A stretch of 64,000 bases of DNA from Oceanobacillus sp. Castelsardo. GTDB lineage: Bacteria; Bacillota; Bacilli; Bacillales; Amphibacillaceae. The notes under the pieces were generated by a model. The model was given only the letters and a program-made list of their open reading frames with translations. It was not told the DNA's origin and made no database searches. Within the stretch, counting starts at the first letter, position 1, and each line of letters begins with the position of its first letter. Below are positions 35,561 to 45,131 of the stretch, piece by piece. The stretch lies in contig NZ_LYCS01000004.1 of assembly GCF_001659985.1 (NCBI RefSeq), forward strand, positions 269,292-333,291, read 5' to 3'. The position numbers and the translations under genes were made by a program.

Positions 35561-36289
35561 TCACATCGAACGTAACCAACTAGCTAAATAATCTGTTTGA
35601 TAAACATCATCTGGATATTGAATAAAAGTTGTATCTCCTTCTTCTTCATAAAGGAATTGCATAAATTCATTCAATGCACCCATATATTGTTCATATAAAA
35701 ATTCAAAGCTCACAGTTTCTTTAGGCATTAATTTTTCTTTACAAACATCAGGATTTGTATAATTTACATACGTACGGCACGGTATTGGACGAACTTCATA
35801 CGCCATACATTGATTTGTTTTTGTATTAAGAAGCGGACATGGTACAAGACTTCTGCGGTATTTTAATTTAAAATCTTTATCTTCATTAAAATCAAGTCGT
35901 GTTAATGATTCTAATTTTTCTCCATATTGTTCATAATAGTTAGATAAATGGTTTTTAATCCTATTTCTTCTTTCTATCGGAAAATTTTCGATAGCTTTTT
36001 TCATTATTTTTGCTTCCATTTCATTAATTATAATAGGAAAATAACAACAAAATGCACAGCCCATTCGACAAGTTGCCTCCAATTGAACCGTACGCTCCAT
36101 ATCACTCATTTCTTGACTTACCATTTGCAATAATTCTATAAAACTATTCAATATTTTATCTTCAATAGAAGCGTCTTGAGCCGCCCATTTTTCCACTATT
36201 TGATAAAACTTTTCTTCGTCTATTTCATAAACATCACTTAAACGACTACATTTATGTTGTATTTCGTCAATAGAAAGATATCGTTCCAT
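35561..36289 (-). CDS. YkgJ-family cysteine cluster protein
   Basis: 242 residues with the zinc/iron-chelating cysteine pattern CRMGCAFCC (about 88-96), CPLLNTKTNQC and RPIPCRTYVN, as in YkgJ (UPF0153) proteins. The N-terminal third is helical and lacks known motifs. Metal binding is certain from the pattern; the reaction is unknown. It is soluble, single gene, divergent from yojN. Confidence 0.83.
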   Translation of the reverse strand: MERYLSIDEIQHKCSRLSDVYEIDEEKFYQIVEKWAAQDASIEDKILNSFIELLQMVSQEMSDMERTVQLEATCRMGCAFCCYFPIIINEMEAKIMKKAIENFPIERRNRIKNHLSNYYEQYGEKLESLTRLDFNEDKDFKLKYRRSLVPCPLLNTKTNQCMAYEVRPIPCRTYVNYTNPDVCKEKLMPKETVSFEFLYEQYMGALNEFMQFLYEEEGDTTFIQYPDDVYQTDYLASWLRSM

Positions 36290-36450
36290 CTATAAAACTC
36301 CTTTTTTTACACTATCTATCTATTTTAATAAAGTTAGGGAAAATGTAAAGGTGTCTACAAACTTCAAAATATTAAATGAAGTAAAAATACAGTTGGGAAA
36401 GTGACAAGTATTGAAAAAAACCTTACAATGTTTGGGAAAGGAGTATGAAC

Positions 36451-37323
36451 ATGAACTTAACTTATTCGTTACCAGAATCGATTCAAACGATTCTAGAAAA
36501 AAATAGAAAGACAAATCATACATTAAATACACTCATTCGCCAAGGTGGATATTTACCACCAAATATGGATCTATTAGTAGATGCGATTACCGCTCTAAGT
36601 ATGGGGAAAAACATTTTACTAAAAGGACCAACAGGTGCAGGTAAGACGAAATTTGCTGAAACATTATCCAATCTATATAACCAACCGATGTTCAGTGTAA
36701 ACTGTTCTGTAGACTTGGATTCGGAAAGCCTATTAGGATTTAAAACCTTATCCTATGAAGAGGAAAAACAAGTAATTGAATTCATCCCTGGTCCAGTTAT
36801 AAATGCAATGAAAAACGGTACATTTCTATATATAGATGAAATTAATATGGCAAAGCCAGAAACATTACCTTTGATAAATGGTGTTCTTGATTATCGGAGA
36901 ACCATTACCAATCCATTTACAAACGAGATGGTAACGGCAAAAGATGGATTTGGTGTCATTGCCGCAATTAATGAAGGATACATAGGAACTGTTCCATTGA
37001 ATGAAGCATTAAAAAACCGCTTTATCGTAATTGAAGTTCCTTATATTGAGGGAGAACAATTAAAACAATTAATTCAAACGAACACCAAACTAAACGATGA
37101 TAAAACAATCGATTTATTTGTTAAATTATCGGCCGACTTTATTCAAGCCGTTTACCAAGGGAAATTATCAGAAGATGCTGCTTCCATCCGAGCACTTTTA
37201 GATGCTTGTGATTTAAGTGTTGTGATACCACCTAAACGTGCGATTCAACGAGCAATTATCGATAAACTGGATGAAGAAAGAGAACGTGAATTCATCTACA
37301 ATTTAACTGAAACATTATTTTAG
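36451..37323 (+). CDS. yojN: MoxR-type AAA+ ATPase YojN
   Basis: 290 residues from the ATG at 36451 (AAAGGAG 8 bases upstream; an ATG at 36445 is too close). Walker A GPTGAGKT (59-66), Walker [11 protein letters not shown] near 122, sensor motif [21 protein letters not shown]. It belongs to the MoxR/NorQ/CbbQ group, chaperone ATPases that work with a von Willebrand A partner to insert cofactors or remodel a target. Its partner yojO follows after 15 bp. The target is unknown; nitric oxide reductase activation is only the label of relatives. Confidence 0.88.
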   Translation: MNLTYSLPESIQTILEKNRKTNHTLNTLIRQGGYLPPNMDLLVDAITALSMGKNILLKGPTGAGKTKFAETLSNLYNQPMFSVNCSVDLDSESLLGFKTLSYEEEKQVIEFIPGPVINAMKNGTFLYIDEINMAKPETLPLINGVLDYRRTITNPFTNEMVTAKDGFGVIAAINEGYIGTVPLNEALKNRFIVIEVPYIEGEQLKQLIQTNTKLNDDKTIDLFVKLSADFIQAVYQGKLSEDAASIRALLDACDLSVVIPPKRAIQRAIIDKLDEEREREFIYNLTETLF

Positions 37324-37338
37324 TTAGGAGCATTTATC

Positions 37339-39249
37339 ATGTATCGTTTTCATAATAGTAATGTGGATACAGATCTTTTCATGCAACTTCAAGATTTAAC
37401 AACCGTTTTAACTGAAAATGAAAAGACTGCCTTTGAATATAGTTTCGGTTCGTTTATCGATATTATCGACAACAAAGTAACTGCCAGTCGTATGTGGGAT
37501 ACGGCAAAAGAAAAATATAAAGAAGCCGGTTTTAAATCGGACGTATTTCTCCGTACAATTGGTTCTTTCCGTTATTCTAGTATGAAAGCAATGAAGGAGT
37601 ATTTAGAAATTGTAAAGGAAACCGATTTAACAAAGTTTTCCTCGCAATTATTTGCGCTACTTGAAGATATTAGACTGGAAGAAATCATTAAAAAAGAACG
37701 TCCTGGTACGAAAAGGGTGTTTTCTGTACGGAGAAAATACTTAAAACATAAATTTGAAAATGAGTTGAATTCCCATGTAACTCGCGGATTAGCACTGGAC
37801 GAATTATTTTGTCTTATCTATTTATTAATTCAGGCAGACAGTCCTGACCCAAGTTTCCCAAGGGCAAATGAGACGCAACTCGACCAGTTAGAAAGAATAA
37901 AACCGCTCCTCTATTCTATCTTTGAAGCAAAAACTACTAATGATATCGTTAGGATTTGTGAGCAAATCGTGTTTCAATTAAATTCTATTTATAAAGATAC
38001 CATTTATGAGTATTTTATTTTCCCAATAGGTCATGTGGAAGAAATGGAAAAAGATAATCTATTTGATGAATTGACACGCACAGATGAACTTAAAAACGAT
38101 GACAAAGAAGAACTGGATGAGGACAAAAATGAATATATTGATGAACGTTTTTCTAGTTGGCATCGTGAAAATCAAAATAGTGACAGAAAACAAACATTTC
38201 TTCAATTTGAACTAGAAGTAGGAACAAAAACAAATATCATGGGCGGTGGTGCACGAGAAACGGAAGATGCAGACCAAGCCATGGGGACGATCCAAGGATC
38301 TTCTGGTCAATCGAAAAATAAAGACTACTCCGACATTGAATCATTAGATAAACAAGAATCCACACAAGGTAAAAGTGGCGAGTACGAATTTGGAGAAGAA
38401 AATAAAGACGCTGTTAAAATTGTAAAAGAAGCTTCCAATCCGACCAACGAAGAGGTGGCTACGTATAAAGAATATGTGAAAGATATTGAACCTCTAAGGA
38501 GAAAACTTGCGAATACGATTAAGAAAACAATCGAACATAAAAAGAATGCTCCAAGAAAAGATTTAGTCTACGGCCGGCTGTCCAAAAAATTACTTCCAAT
38601 GATACTGGATGATCATCCACGGGTCTTTTATAAAAAAGATTTGGAATCAAAAGAATTTGATGCTGTTTTCACTTTGCTAGTTGACTGTTCGGCATCGATG
38701 CAGGGGAAAATGGAAGAAACAAAACGAGGGATCGTTCTATTTCATGAAGTATTAAAGCAATTTAACATTCCGCATTCTATTATCGGTTTTTGGGAAGATG
38801 CGATGGAAGTGACGGAAAATTATCAACCGAATTATTTCCATATGATTCATACCTATCAAGATTCTTTCTACCAAAATAATGGAGCAAAAATTATGCAGCT
38901 TGAACCAGAAGAAGATAATCGAGATGGATTCAGTATTCGTGTAATAACGAAAGATTTAATCGCTAGACAAGAAAAAAATAAGTTTCTGCTCGTTTTTTCT
39001 GACGGGGAACCTGCTGCATCTGGTTATGACCAAAATGGAATAGTAGATACCCATTTAGCAGTTTCAGAAGCACGAAAACAAGGTATCGAAGTAATTGGAA
39101 TGTTTTTAGCTGATAGGGAAATTGATGAAGCGGAAGACTTAACGATGAAAAATATTTATGGAAAAGAAAGACTTATGGTTCCAAGTGTTTCTGAATTACC
39201 AGAGCAATTTGCTCCATTACTGAAAAAATTACTATTAAAAACAATCTAA
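37339..39249 (+). CDS. yojO: VWA-domain protein YojO, partner of YojN
   Basis: 636 residues, matching B. subtilis YojO length. N-terminal helical region (1-230), an acidic disordered middle (about 235-380), and a C-terminal von Willebrand A domain (~440-630) with the MIDAS motif DCSASMQG near 445 and FSDGEPAASGYD. NorD/CobT-like. It works with the MoxR ATPase YojN encoded immediately upstream. A strong terminator follows at the stop codon. Cytoplasmic. Confidence 0.88.
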   Translation: MYRFHNSNVDTDLFMQLQDLTTVLTENEKTAFEYSFGSFIDIIDNKVTASRMWDTAKEKYKEAGFKSDVFLRTIGSFRYSSMKAMKEYLEIVKETDLTKFSSQLFALLEDIRLEEIIKKERPGTKRVFSVRRKYLKHKFENELNSHVTRGLALDELFCLIYLLIQADSPDPSFPRANETQLDQLERIKPLLYSIFEAKTTNDIVRICEQIVFQLNSIYKDTIYEYFIFPIGHVEEMEKDNLFDELTRTDELKNDDKEELDEDKNEYIDERFSSWHRENQNSDRKQTFLQFELEVGTKTNIMGGGARETEDADQAMGTIQGSSGQSKNKDYSDIESLDKQESTQGKSGEYEFGEENKDAVKIVKEASNPTNEEVATYKEYVKDIEPLRRKLANTIKKTIEHKKNAPRKDLVYGRLSKKLLPMILDDHPRVFYKKDLESKEFDAVFTLLVDCSASMQGKMEETKRGIVLFHEVLKQFNIPHSIIGFWEDAMEVTENYQPNYFHMIHTYQDSFYQNNGAKIMQLEPEEDNRDGFSIRVITKDLIARQEKNKFLLVFSDGEPAASGYDQNGIVDTHLAVSEARKQGIEVIGMFLADREIDEAEDLTMKNIYGKERLMVPSVSELPEQFAPLLKKLLLKTI

Positions 39250-39278
39250 TTCGGGAAGTGCTAGCACCTCCCGAATTT
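39249..39278. terminator. Bidirectional terminator between yojO and the TRAP permease gene
   Basis: AATTCGGGA-A-GTG - CTAG - CAC-C-TCCCGAATT with TTTT, starting at the yojO stop; the TRAP gene converges from the right. Confidence 0.85.
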
Positions 39279-39306
39279 TCTACTATTAGTGCGTGTCCAA
39301 TCCCTA

Positions 39307-41310
39307 TTAATTTCCTATATGAATCGATTGTTTCTTATGAGTGTTCCTATCCTTTTCCAATTTAGAATATTCTAGTCTTCTTTTTTGTTGCATAATGAAA
39401 ACTAGAATGATAGCTGCTATCCCAATTGCATCTGATAATAGACCTGGATACATCGTCATAACCCCACCAAGTATTAAAACAAAGCGTTCTAAAACATTTG
39501 TCTTTGTTATCATCCAACCAATTACCCCTGCAGAAAAGATAACTACGCCAATAATTGCCGTTACAACGGCTAGAATTACTTCTATTGTTTGCCCTTCCAT
39601 TAATAATGCTGGTTCTAAAACAAACATATAAGGAACAATGAATCCTACTAATGCTAAACGTACAGCTTGAAATCCAACTCGATTTGGATTAGCATCGGCA
39701 ATCCCTGCAGCAGCAAACGCAGCAACCGCGACTGGAGGAGTAATTGCAGAAAAAATAGAAAAGTACACAATGAATAAGTGTGCAGACATGGTGGATACTC
39801 CTAATTCCATTAATGCAGGTGCTGCTAACATAGCTGTTAAAATGTAAGCTGCAGCAACCGGCATTCCCATTCCAAGAATTATACAAATAAACATGACTAG
39901 AAAAAGAGTCGGGATAAGCATTCCTTCCGTTAAACTAAGAACAATACTAGTTAGTTTCCCACCTAGTCCTGTAGACATAATTCCTGCAATAATTAGTCCT
40001 GCAGCACCACACGCCGTCGTTACCGGAATGGAAGATTTCGCCCCATCTATCATGGACTCAAAAATAGATTGCAACCCCATTCTTGTTTCTTTTCGGAACC
40101 AACTCACAATAACAATACCGACAATTCCAAAGAAACCTGCACGTGAAGCACTATAACCCTGAATTAAAAGAAAAATTAAGATGAATAATGGAATAAAATA
40201 ATACCATCCCTCTTTTAAGCAGGTGGATATTTTTGGGATATTTTCACCTTCTGTACGTGGTAAATCTAGCCGCAATGCCTCGAAGTGAACCATCATAAAT
40301 AAAGAAGCGTAATAAAGCACAGCTGGAATCAGCGCAGCAATAACAATCGTACCATATGACACTTGAGTAACTGCAGCCATTAAAAAGGCGGACGACCCCA
40401 TTATTGGCGGCATAATACTACCACCTGTTGATGCTGCTGCCTCGACAGCTGCAGCAAAGGTTGGCTTGTATCCCGCCTTTTTACTAACAGGTATCGTAAA
40501 TGTCCCAGTTGTCACAACATTAGCAGTAGGACTTCCAGAAATAGAACCAAAAAATGCACTTGCCAAAATTGCAACTTTTGCAGCTCCTCCTTTTGTTCTT
40601 CCGGCCAAAGCAATCGATAACTTAAAGAAGAATTCTCCTGCACCAGCTTTATTTAAAAATGCTCCGAATAACATATACATAAATACAACGGATGCTGCAA
40701 CAGAAATAGGAGAGCCCCATAGCCCATTAAAACTGAAAGCCAGTTCATCTAAAAATTCAATTACTGTAAACTGTCGATGCCAGAGAACCCCTGGCAAATA
40801 ATGACCCAATAAGGCATACGCAAAAAACAAAAATATGATAAGAACAATTGGAATTCCAATTGTTCTTCGTGTAGCCTCTATCGTTAAGATAACTAAAATA
40901 AGGCCAAAAAAGATGTCTAAAGCAGTCAATGGTTCCATTATTGGAATTCTACTTGCTATCCGTTCGGCATGAACTGTAAAATAGATTCCTGCACCGAATG
41001 CGAGTAACACAAAAAGATAATCGATCCATTTAGGTACATGATTAGTTAATGATTTTGTTCCTTTTGAATAACCATAAACTAAAAAGGTTAAACCTAATAT
41101 AAATACCAAATGAATGGCCATTTGGTTAATTGGATCTAATTTCCCCCACATCATGGACCAAATTTGGAAAACAGATAAGGAAAAACCGATAATTGCAACG
41201 ATAAGTAAATGAACACCAAATAGAGAGCGTCTATATCCTATCTGCAACCAATCCGTTATTAACTTTTTTATGTACATGATCCTGTAACTCCCTTTTAGAA
41301 AACTTAACAT
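39307..41310 (-). CDS. TRAP transporter fused permease (DctQM type, TAXI system)
   Basis: 667 residues with about 18 hydrophobic segments: a DctQ-like part (first ~180) fused to the DctM part. It has the DctM signatures FFGSISGSPTANVVTTGTFTIP and GGSIMPPIMGSSAFLMA. Fused permeases partner with TAXI binding proteins, here encoded 66 bp upstream. Uptake is driven by a Na+ or proton gradient. Because the operon begins with nadC, the cargo may be quinolinate or another pyridine carboxylate; this is inference. Confidence 0.88.
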   Translation of the reverse strand: MLSFLKGSYRIMYIKKLITDWLQIGYRRSLFGVHLLIVAIIGFSLSVFQIWSMMWGKLDPINQMAIHLVFILGLTFLVYGYSKGTKSLTNHVPKWIDYLFVLLAFGAGIYFTVHAERIASRIPIMEPLTALDIFFGLILVILTIEATRRTIGIPIVLIIFLFFAYALLGHYLPGVLWHRQFTVIEFLDELAFSFNGLWGSPISVAASVVFMYMLFGAFLNKAGAGEFFFKLSIALAGRTKGGAAKVAILASAFFGSISGSPTANVVTTGTFTIPVSKKAGYKPTFAAAVEAAASTGGSIMPPIMGSSAFLMAAVTQVSYGTIVIAALIPAVLYYASLFMMVHFEALRLDLPRTEGENIPKISTCLKEGWYYFIPLFILIFLLIQGYSASRAGFFGIVGIVIVSWFRKETRMGLQSIFESMIDGAKSSIPVTTACGAAGLIIAGIMSTGLGGKLTSIVLSLTEGMLIPTLFLVMFICIILGMGMPVAAAYILTAMLAAPALMELGVSTMSAHLFIVYFSIFSAITPPVAVAAFAAAGIADANPNRVGFQAVRLALVGFIVPYMFVLEPALLMEGQTIEVILAVVTAIIGVVIFSAGVIGWMITKTNVLERFVLILGGVMTMYPGLLSDAIGIAAIILVFIMQQKRRLEYSKLEKDRNTHKKQSIHIGN

Positions 41311-41376
41311 TCGTTCAAAGACTTTAGTTGCAATTACTGGCTGGAAAGATTTTGTGCTTTCCCAAAAATGTAGCGA

Positions 41377-42393
41377 TTAATTCATTAATCCTTTCTCGTT
41401 AAAGAATTTCTCCGCACCAGGATGTAAAGGGACACTTCCAACATTTGACATTTTATCTGGTGTTAACTTTTTGAATTCCTTGTGTACCGTACTTAAATAA
41501 TCTAGATGTTCATATATTGCTTCCGTAATCTTATAAACTTCATCTTCTGGTACATTTTTGTTAACCATTAATATTGCTGGAGTGTTTAATGTTTCAATAT
41601 CGTTATCTAGAAATTCATAACTACCGGCTTTTATGATCCCAGTTTCCATGCCCAATTTTTCTGATACACTTTTAATTACCGTTGGATTGATACTGATTAG
41701 TTTTAATTCATTCGTTGCAGATGCTTCAATGATACTGCTAGAAGGTACGGAAACCGCATCACCAGTAGCATCCATACGTTTATCGGCCATTAGCTCAAAT
41801 GTTTTCGAGTCACTAAGGTGGTCTACTGAACCACCCCAAGAAAAAATATCATCATACGTTACACCGTATTCTTGTAAAATGGTTCTTGTAATGATTTCAC
41901 CAGCAGAACCCACTTGGTCTACTGCTAAACGAATTGGGAATTGTTTTTCAATCATTTCATCTAAGGATTCATATTCTACTTCTGCTCTAACGATAAATTG
42001 ATAATAGTTTGCCGGCACAATCACACTAATCGCCCGAAGATCACCATAAGCTTGATTATAAGGGGCATTTCCACGATACGCAGCGTAGGCTGTCATCGCA
42101 TAGGACAAGCCATAAGGTACTTTATTTGTTCCAACGTACACTGGATTTTCTACTATACCACCAGGTTCTACTGTGACGATTGTACTTTCATTTTCCCTTC
42201 TCACTGCTTCTGCTACCCCTTCGGAAAATATAGACCATGCTCCACCAGTTCTTCCACCCATCATTGTCATATGAAAATAGTCTTCACTTGTATTTAATTC
42301 CTTTGCAGACTTATCTTGATTAGTTCCACATGCTGATAAAATGATGAAAGAGACGAGAAATATGGTTAACATTTTCCCGACCTTTCTAGGCAT
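41377..42393 (-). CDS. TAXI-family TRAP transporter solute-binding lipoprotein
   Basis: 338 residues. Lipoprotein signal with lipobox LSAC (Cys22), so anchored on the outer face of the membrane. TAXI-type binding fold: MMGGRTGGAWSIFSEGVAEAV near the N terminus and the RLAVDQVGSAGE motif. It delivers substrate to the fused permease downstream. Its start overlaps the end of nadC by 8 bp, so translation is coupled to NadC. The ligand is unknown; nadC coupling suggests a pyridine precursor of NAD. Confidence 0.87.
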   Translation of the reverse strand: MPRKVGKMLTIFLVSFIILSACGTNQDKSAKELNTSEDYFHMTMMGGRTGGAWSIFSEGVAEAVRRENESTIVTVEPGGIVENPVYVGTNKVPYGLSYAMTAYAAYRGNAPYNQAYGDLRAISVIVPANYYQFIVRAEVEYESLDEMIEKQFPIRLAVDQVGSAGEIITRTILQEYGVTYDDIFSWGGSVDHLSDSKTFELMADKRMDATGDAVSVPSSSIIEASATNELKLISINPTVIKSVSEKLGMETGIIKAGSYEFLDNDIETLNTPAILMVNKNVPEDEVYKITEAIYEHLDYLSTVHKEFKKLTPDKMSNVGSVPLHPGAEKFFNEKGLMN

Positions 42394-43237
42394 CCTTCTT
42401 ATTCCCCTCTTTGACCTGTAAACTAATGTCTAGTGCTTTGACAGAGTGCGTTACATATCCTAGTGAAATATAGTCTACTCCACAACCACTATAGCTGGCT
42501 AAATTTTCCAAACTAATACCACCAGATGCTTCAGTAACAATATGATGAGGCACTAACTTTGAAAATTCCTTTACTTCTTCTGGGGAGCGGTTATCAAACA
42601 TGATTACATCTACACCCGCTTCTACCGCTTCCAGTATCTCCTCTTTCGATTCTGTTTCTACTTCAATTTTCACCATATGTCCTATTTTTTCTCTAACTGC
42701 TTCTACTGCTTTTGTGATCGAACCACAATAAGAGATATGATTATCTTTAATCATTACCCCATCATACAACCCTTGACGATGGTTTTTTCCACCACCACAA
42801 ATGACAGCATATTTATCAAACATACGTAAACCGGGAACGGTCTTTCTCGTATCACAAATTTGAATCGATGGATCGTTTAAAGTACGTATGCATGTATTTG
42901 TCATAGTGGCAATACCACTCATTCTTTGGATTAAATTTAAAATAACACGCTCGCCTGTGAGTAAATGAGCAATGGAACCATAAACTTCCGCAATCTTTTG
43001 ACCTTTTTCTACCCGTTCACCGTCTGAAAAATAAAGATTTACCTCAATCTTTGAATCAAGAAGATGATAAGCTTCTTTAATAATTTCTATACCTGATAAA
43101 ACCCCATTTTCTTTTGCAATAAATACACCTCTCCCATTTTCCTCTACTGGAAAAATGGATTGACTTGTAATATCCATATCCCCAATATCTTCCAGTAAAA
43201 AGGATTGAAGTGATGTTCTTAATTTTAGTTGATTCAT
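42386..43237 (-). CDS. nadC: Nicotinate-nucleotide pyrophosphorylase (quinolinate phosphoribosyltransferase)
   Basis: 283 residues from the ATG at 43237 (AAGGAG nine bases upstream); the frame extends to a GTG at 43312 with no site and no family support. NadC motifs: LLTGERVILNLIQRMSGIAT, DTRKTVPGLRMFDKYAV, GGGKNHRQGLYDGVMIKDNH, VEVE and the final EASGGI. It converts quinolinate and PRPP to NaMN. nadA and nadB are not adjacent, unlike the usual nadBCA operon; instead a TAXI-TRAP transporter follows with overlap. Confidence 0.92.
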   Translation of the reverse strand: MNQLKLRTSLQSFLLEDIGDMDITSQSIFPVEENGRGVFIAKENGVLSGIEIIKEAYHLLDSKIEVNLYFSDGERVEKGQKIAEVYGSIAHLLTGERVILNLIQRMSGIATMTNTCIRTLNDPSIQICDTRKTVPGLRMFDKYAVICGGGKNHRQGLYDGVMIKDNHISYCGSITKAVEAVREKIGHMVKIEVETESKEEILEAVEAGVDVIMFDNRSPEEVKEFSKLVPHHIVTEASGGISLENLASYSGCGVDYISLGYVTHSVKALDISLQVKEGNKKDA

Positions 43238-43417
43238 TATTTCTAACTCCTTCATTAAAATTTGTGTGCAGAAAATGCAAGAAACATCATTCTCTGTTGT
43301 TAATAAATTCACATTGAAGTCTATACTATTTCATCATCTATTCATTATCATAGACCACTTTCTATACTAAATTGACTTTTTTGTTGGTTAACAAGTGAAA
43401 TTAATCACTTAGAATTA

Positions 43418-43436
43418 ACACCTGTCTTGACACCTA
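43418..43436. promoter_or_regulatory. Probable NiaR operator between nadC and niaR
   Basis: ACACCTGTCTTGACACCTA contains the symmetrical TGTC-TT-GACA core known from NiaR (YrxA) sites, as I recall that motif. It overlaps the -35 box of a rightward promoter (TTGACA at 43427, 17-base spacer, TTTAAT at 43450) and lies 181 bp upstream of the nadC start. NiaR bound to niacin would then repress both directions. Confidence 0.6.
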
Positions 43437-43510
43437 TATTTACATTTAGTTTAATATACTTACATAGGATTTACAATATTTTTTTCATATATTGAGAAAA
43501 TAAAGTGAAA

Positions 43511-43645
43511 CTTCAATCAGTGGGGGGTCTTTTCATCCGCCACTGATTGTTAGTTAAACGAATCGGGCTTTTACTGGCTGTTGGTCCCCACTTACAATTC
43601 CTGTTATCTTTGGAATTCTTGAAGCGGGACCTTCAGCCAGTTAAT
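43511..43645 (+). repeat. Two-hairpin structured element in the niaR leader
   Basis: Hairpin 1: CAATCAGTGG (43514-43523) pairs with CCACTGATTG (43540-43549). Hairpin 2: ACTGGCTG-TTG-GTCCC (43573-43588) pairs with GGGAC-CTT-CAGCCAGT (43626-43641) around a loop holding two GAATTC-like arms. The sequence resembles a dispersed element I remember from other Bacillaceae genomes, but I cannot name it. It lies between the NiaR operator/promoter and niaR, so it would be transcribed as part of the leader. Nothing else was identified in 43238-43725. Confidence 0.55.
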
Positions 43646-43725
43646 GCGGGATTAATAGATATACTTACGGAAATCGTCAATGAAGTATACGGGTGTACAA
43701 AGCAATTTTAAAGGAGGAAGTAGTG

Positions 43726-44265
43726 ATGAAAGGCTCAAAGAAATTATCATCGTCAGAAAGGCAAGAACTTATCATTCACTCTTTAAAAGGGGCAAATAAA
43801 CCTATTACGGGGACAGAATTTGCTAGGCAGGCAAATGTCAGTAGACAAGTTATCGTACAAGATGTTTCTTTATTAAAAGCTAAAGGGGAACCTATCGTTG
43901 CAACAAGCCAAGGTTACATCTATTTAAATGAAAAAGAATCCGAAAATAAAGAGAAAATGGTTATTGTATGTAGGCACTCTCCCGAACAAACTCCTGAAGA
44001 GCTCTTCCTTATCGTTGATCATGGGGTCACTTTAAAGGATGTCATTATTGAGCATCCTGTCTACGGTGATTTAACAGCCTCTCTACGAATTAGTAATCGT
44101 TTTGAGGCCAACCAATTTCTACAGAAAATTAAAAATACGAAAGCTTCCTATTTATCTAATTTAACAGACGGGGTTCATCTTCATACTATTGAAGCAGATT
44201 CAATAAAAAAACTAGAAAGTGTCTGCATAGATTTAGAAAGAGCGGGAATTTTGATTAAAAAGTAA
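43726..44265 (+). CDS. niaR: NiaR (YrxA) niacin-responsive repressor
   Basis: 179 residues from the ATG at 43726, behind AAAGGAGG. HTH_11 winged helix (residues 1-60, TGTEFARQANVSRQVIVQDVSLLK) and a 3H domain (~75-175) with its conserved histidines in VCRHSPEQT, IVDHGV, EHPVYG and DGVHLHTI, which bind metal and nicotinate. It represses NAD synthesis and niacin uptake genes. Adjacency to nadC and a matching operator support local control. Confidence 0.9.
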   Translation: MKGSKKLSSSERQELIIHSLKGANKPITGTEFARQANVSRQVIVQDVSLLKAKGEPIVATSQGYIYLNEKESENKEKMVIVCRHSPEQTPEELFLIVDHGVTLKDVIIEHPVYGDLTASLRISNRFEANQFLQKIKNTKASYLSNLTDGVHLHTIEADSIKKLESVCIDLERAGILIKK

Positions 44266-44266
44266 A

Positions 44267-44293
44267 AAAAATCCCTCCATTGAAGGGATTTTT
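44267..44293. terminator. Bidirectional terminator between niaR and the macro-domain gene
   Basis: AAAAATCCCT - 7-base loop - AGGGATTTTT immediately after the niaR stop and touching the stop of the converging macro-domain gene. Confidence 0.85.
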
Positions 44294-44861
44294 ATACCGC
44301 ATATTCAAATTTTTTTAATACATTTTTTAACGCTTCCTCGTAAACTTGATACTCTTGTTCAGAGAATAGCGTCATTGTTACTTCACCAAATCTATTACTT
44401 TGAAGGAACTCTACAATTGTATGTAAGGCTACTACTGAAGCTAATTGTACAGGATAACGGTATACCCCAGTCGATATAGATGGAAAAGCAATACTAGTAA
44501 TTCCATTTTCCTTTGCTAGGTTAAGCGTATTTACGTAAGATTCTTCCAATCGTTCGCTAGCTACTTGGTTATTCCCATCCCATACAGGTCCTACTGTATG
44601 GATAACAAATTTTGCTGGGAGGTTATATCCTTGTGTTAATACAGCTTTTCCTGTACGAAGGTAATTTCCGTCCAAATCTTCTTCTCGAATCTTTCTACAT
44701 TCTTCTACCAATTCGCTACCAGCAGCCTGATGAATAGCACCATCAACTCCACCGCCTCCCATTAACGTACCATTAGCGGCGTTTACAATAGCTTCTGTTG
44801 ATTGTTTCGTAATATCCCCTATCATCAGTTTTAGAGTGTTTCCATTAACCTCTATTTTCAT
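44292..44861 (-). CDS. Macro-domain O-acetyl-ADP-ribose deacetylase
   Basis: 189 residues, a single macro domain: GDITKQSTEAIVNAAN at the N-terminal side, GGGGVDGAIHQAAG (ADP-ribose binding) and FPSISTGVYRYP. YmdB/MacroD-type, removing ADP-ribose or hydrolysing O-acetyl-ADP-ribose, an NAD breakdown product. Position beside the NAD-related niaR/nadC group may be meaningful or chance; it has its own start and no shared operon. Cytoplasmic. Confidence 0.87.
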   Translation of the reverse strand: MKIEVNGNTLKLMIGDITKQSTEAIVNAANGTLMGGGGVDGAIHQAAGSELVEECRKIREEDLDGNYLRTGKAVLTQGYNLPAKFVIHTVGPVWDGNNQVASERLEESYVNTLNLAKENGITSIAFPSISTGVYRYPVQLASVVALHTIVEFLQSNRFGEVTMTLFSEQEYQVYEEALKNVLKKFEYAV

Positions 44862-45080
44862 GCTTGCCAGTCCCTCCTCAAAACCTAATAATTTACATAG
44901 ACTTTACAAATAATCATTATAACAAGAAATCATTTGTCTGAACATAAGAATTTAATAATTGTCAAAACTTTCCCAGCTTCTACCATTAATATTCCAAGTG
45001 CATTCATACGTTACAATATGTATTCTGATATAGTATATTAATAAAGGTAATCATTCTATGATAGAAGGAGCGTTTCTTAC

Positions 45081-45131
45081 ATGTGATTTAAATCCCGCAA
45101 ACCTATCAATAAACTTAAAATGAAAGGGATT
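45081..45131 (+). promoter_or_regulatory. Start-stop codon pair and hairpin in the prfC leader
   Basis: AGAAGGAGC followed ten bases later by ATGTGA (45081-45086), a minimal start-stop frame with a good ribosome binding site. Directly after it AAATCCC can pair with GGGATTT (45126-45132), covering the prfC ribosome binding site AAAGGGA. This could link prfC translation to termination at UGA; it is a hypothesis only. Confidence 0.3.

Noticed and set aside
43238..43312. N-terminal extension of NadC from a GTG
   Set aside because: No ribosome binding site at the GTG; AAGGAG and NadC family starts support the ATG at 43237.
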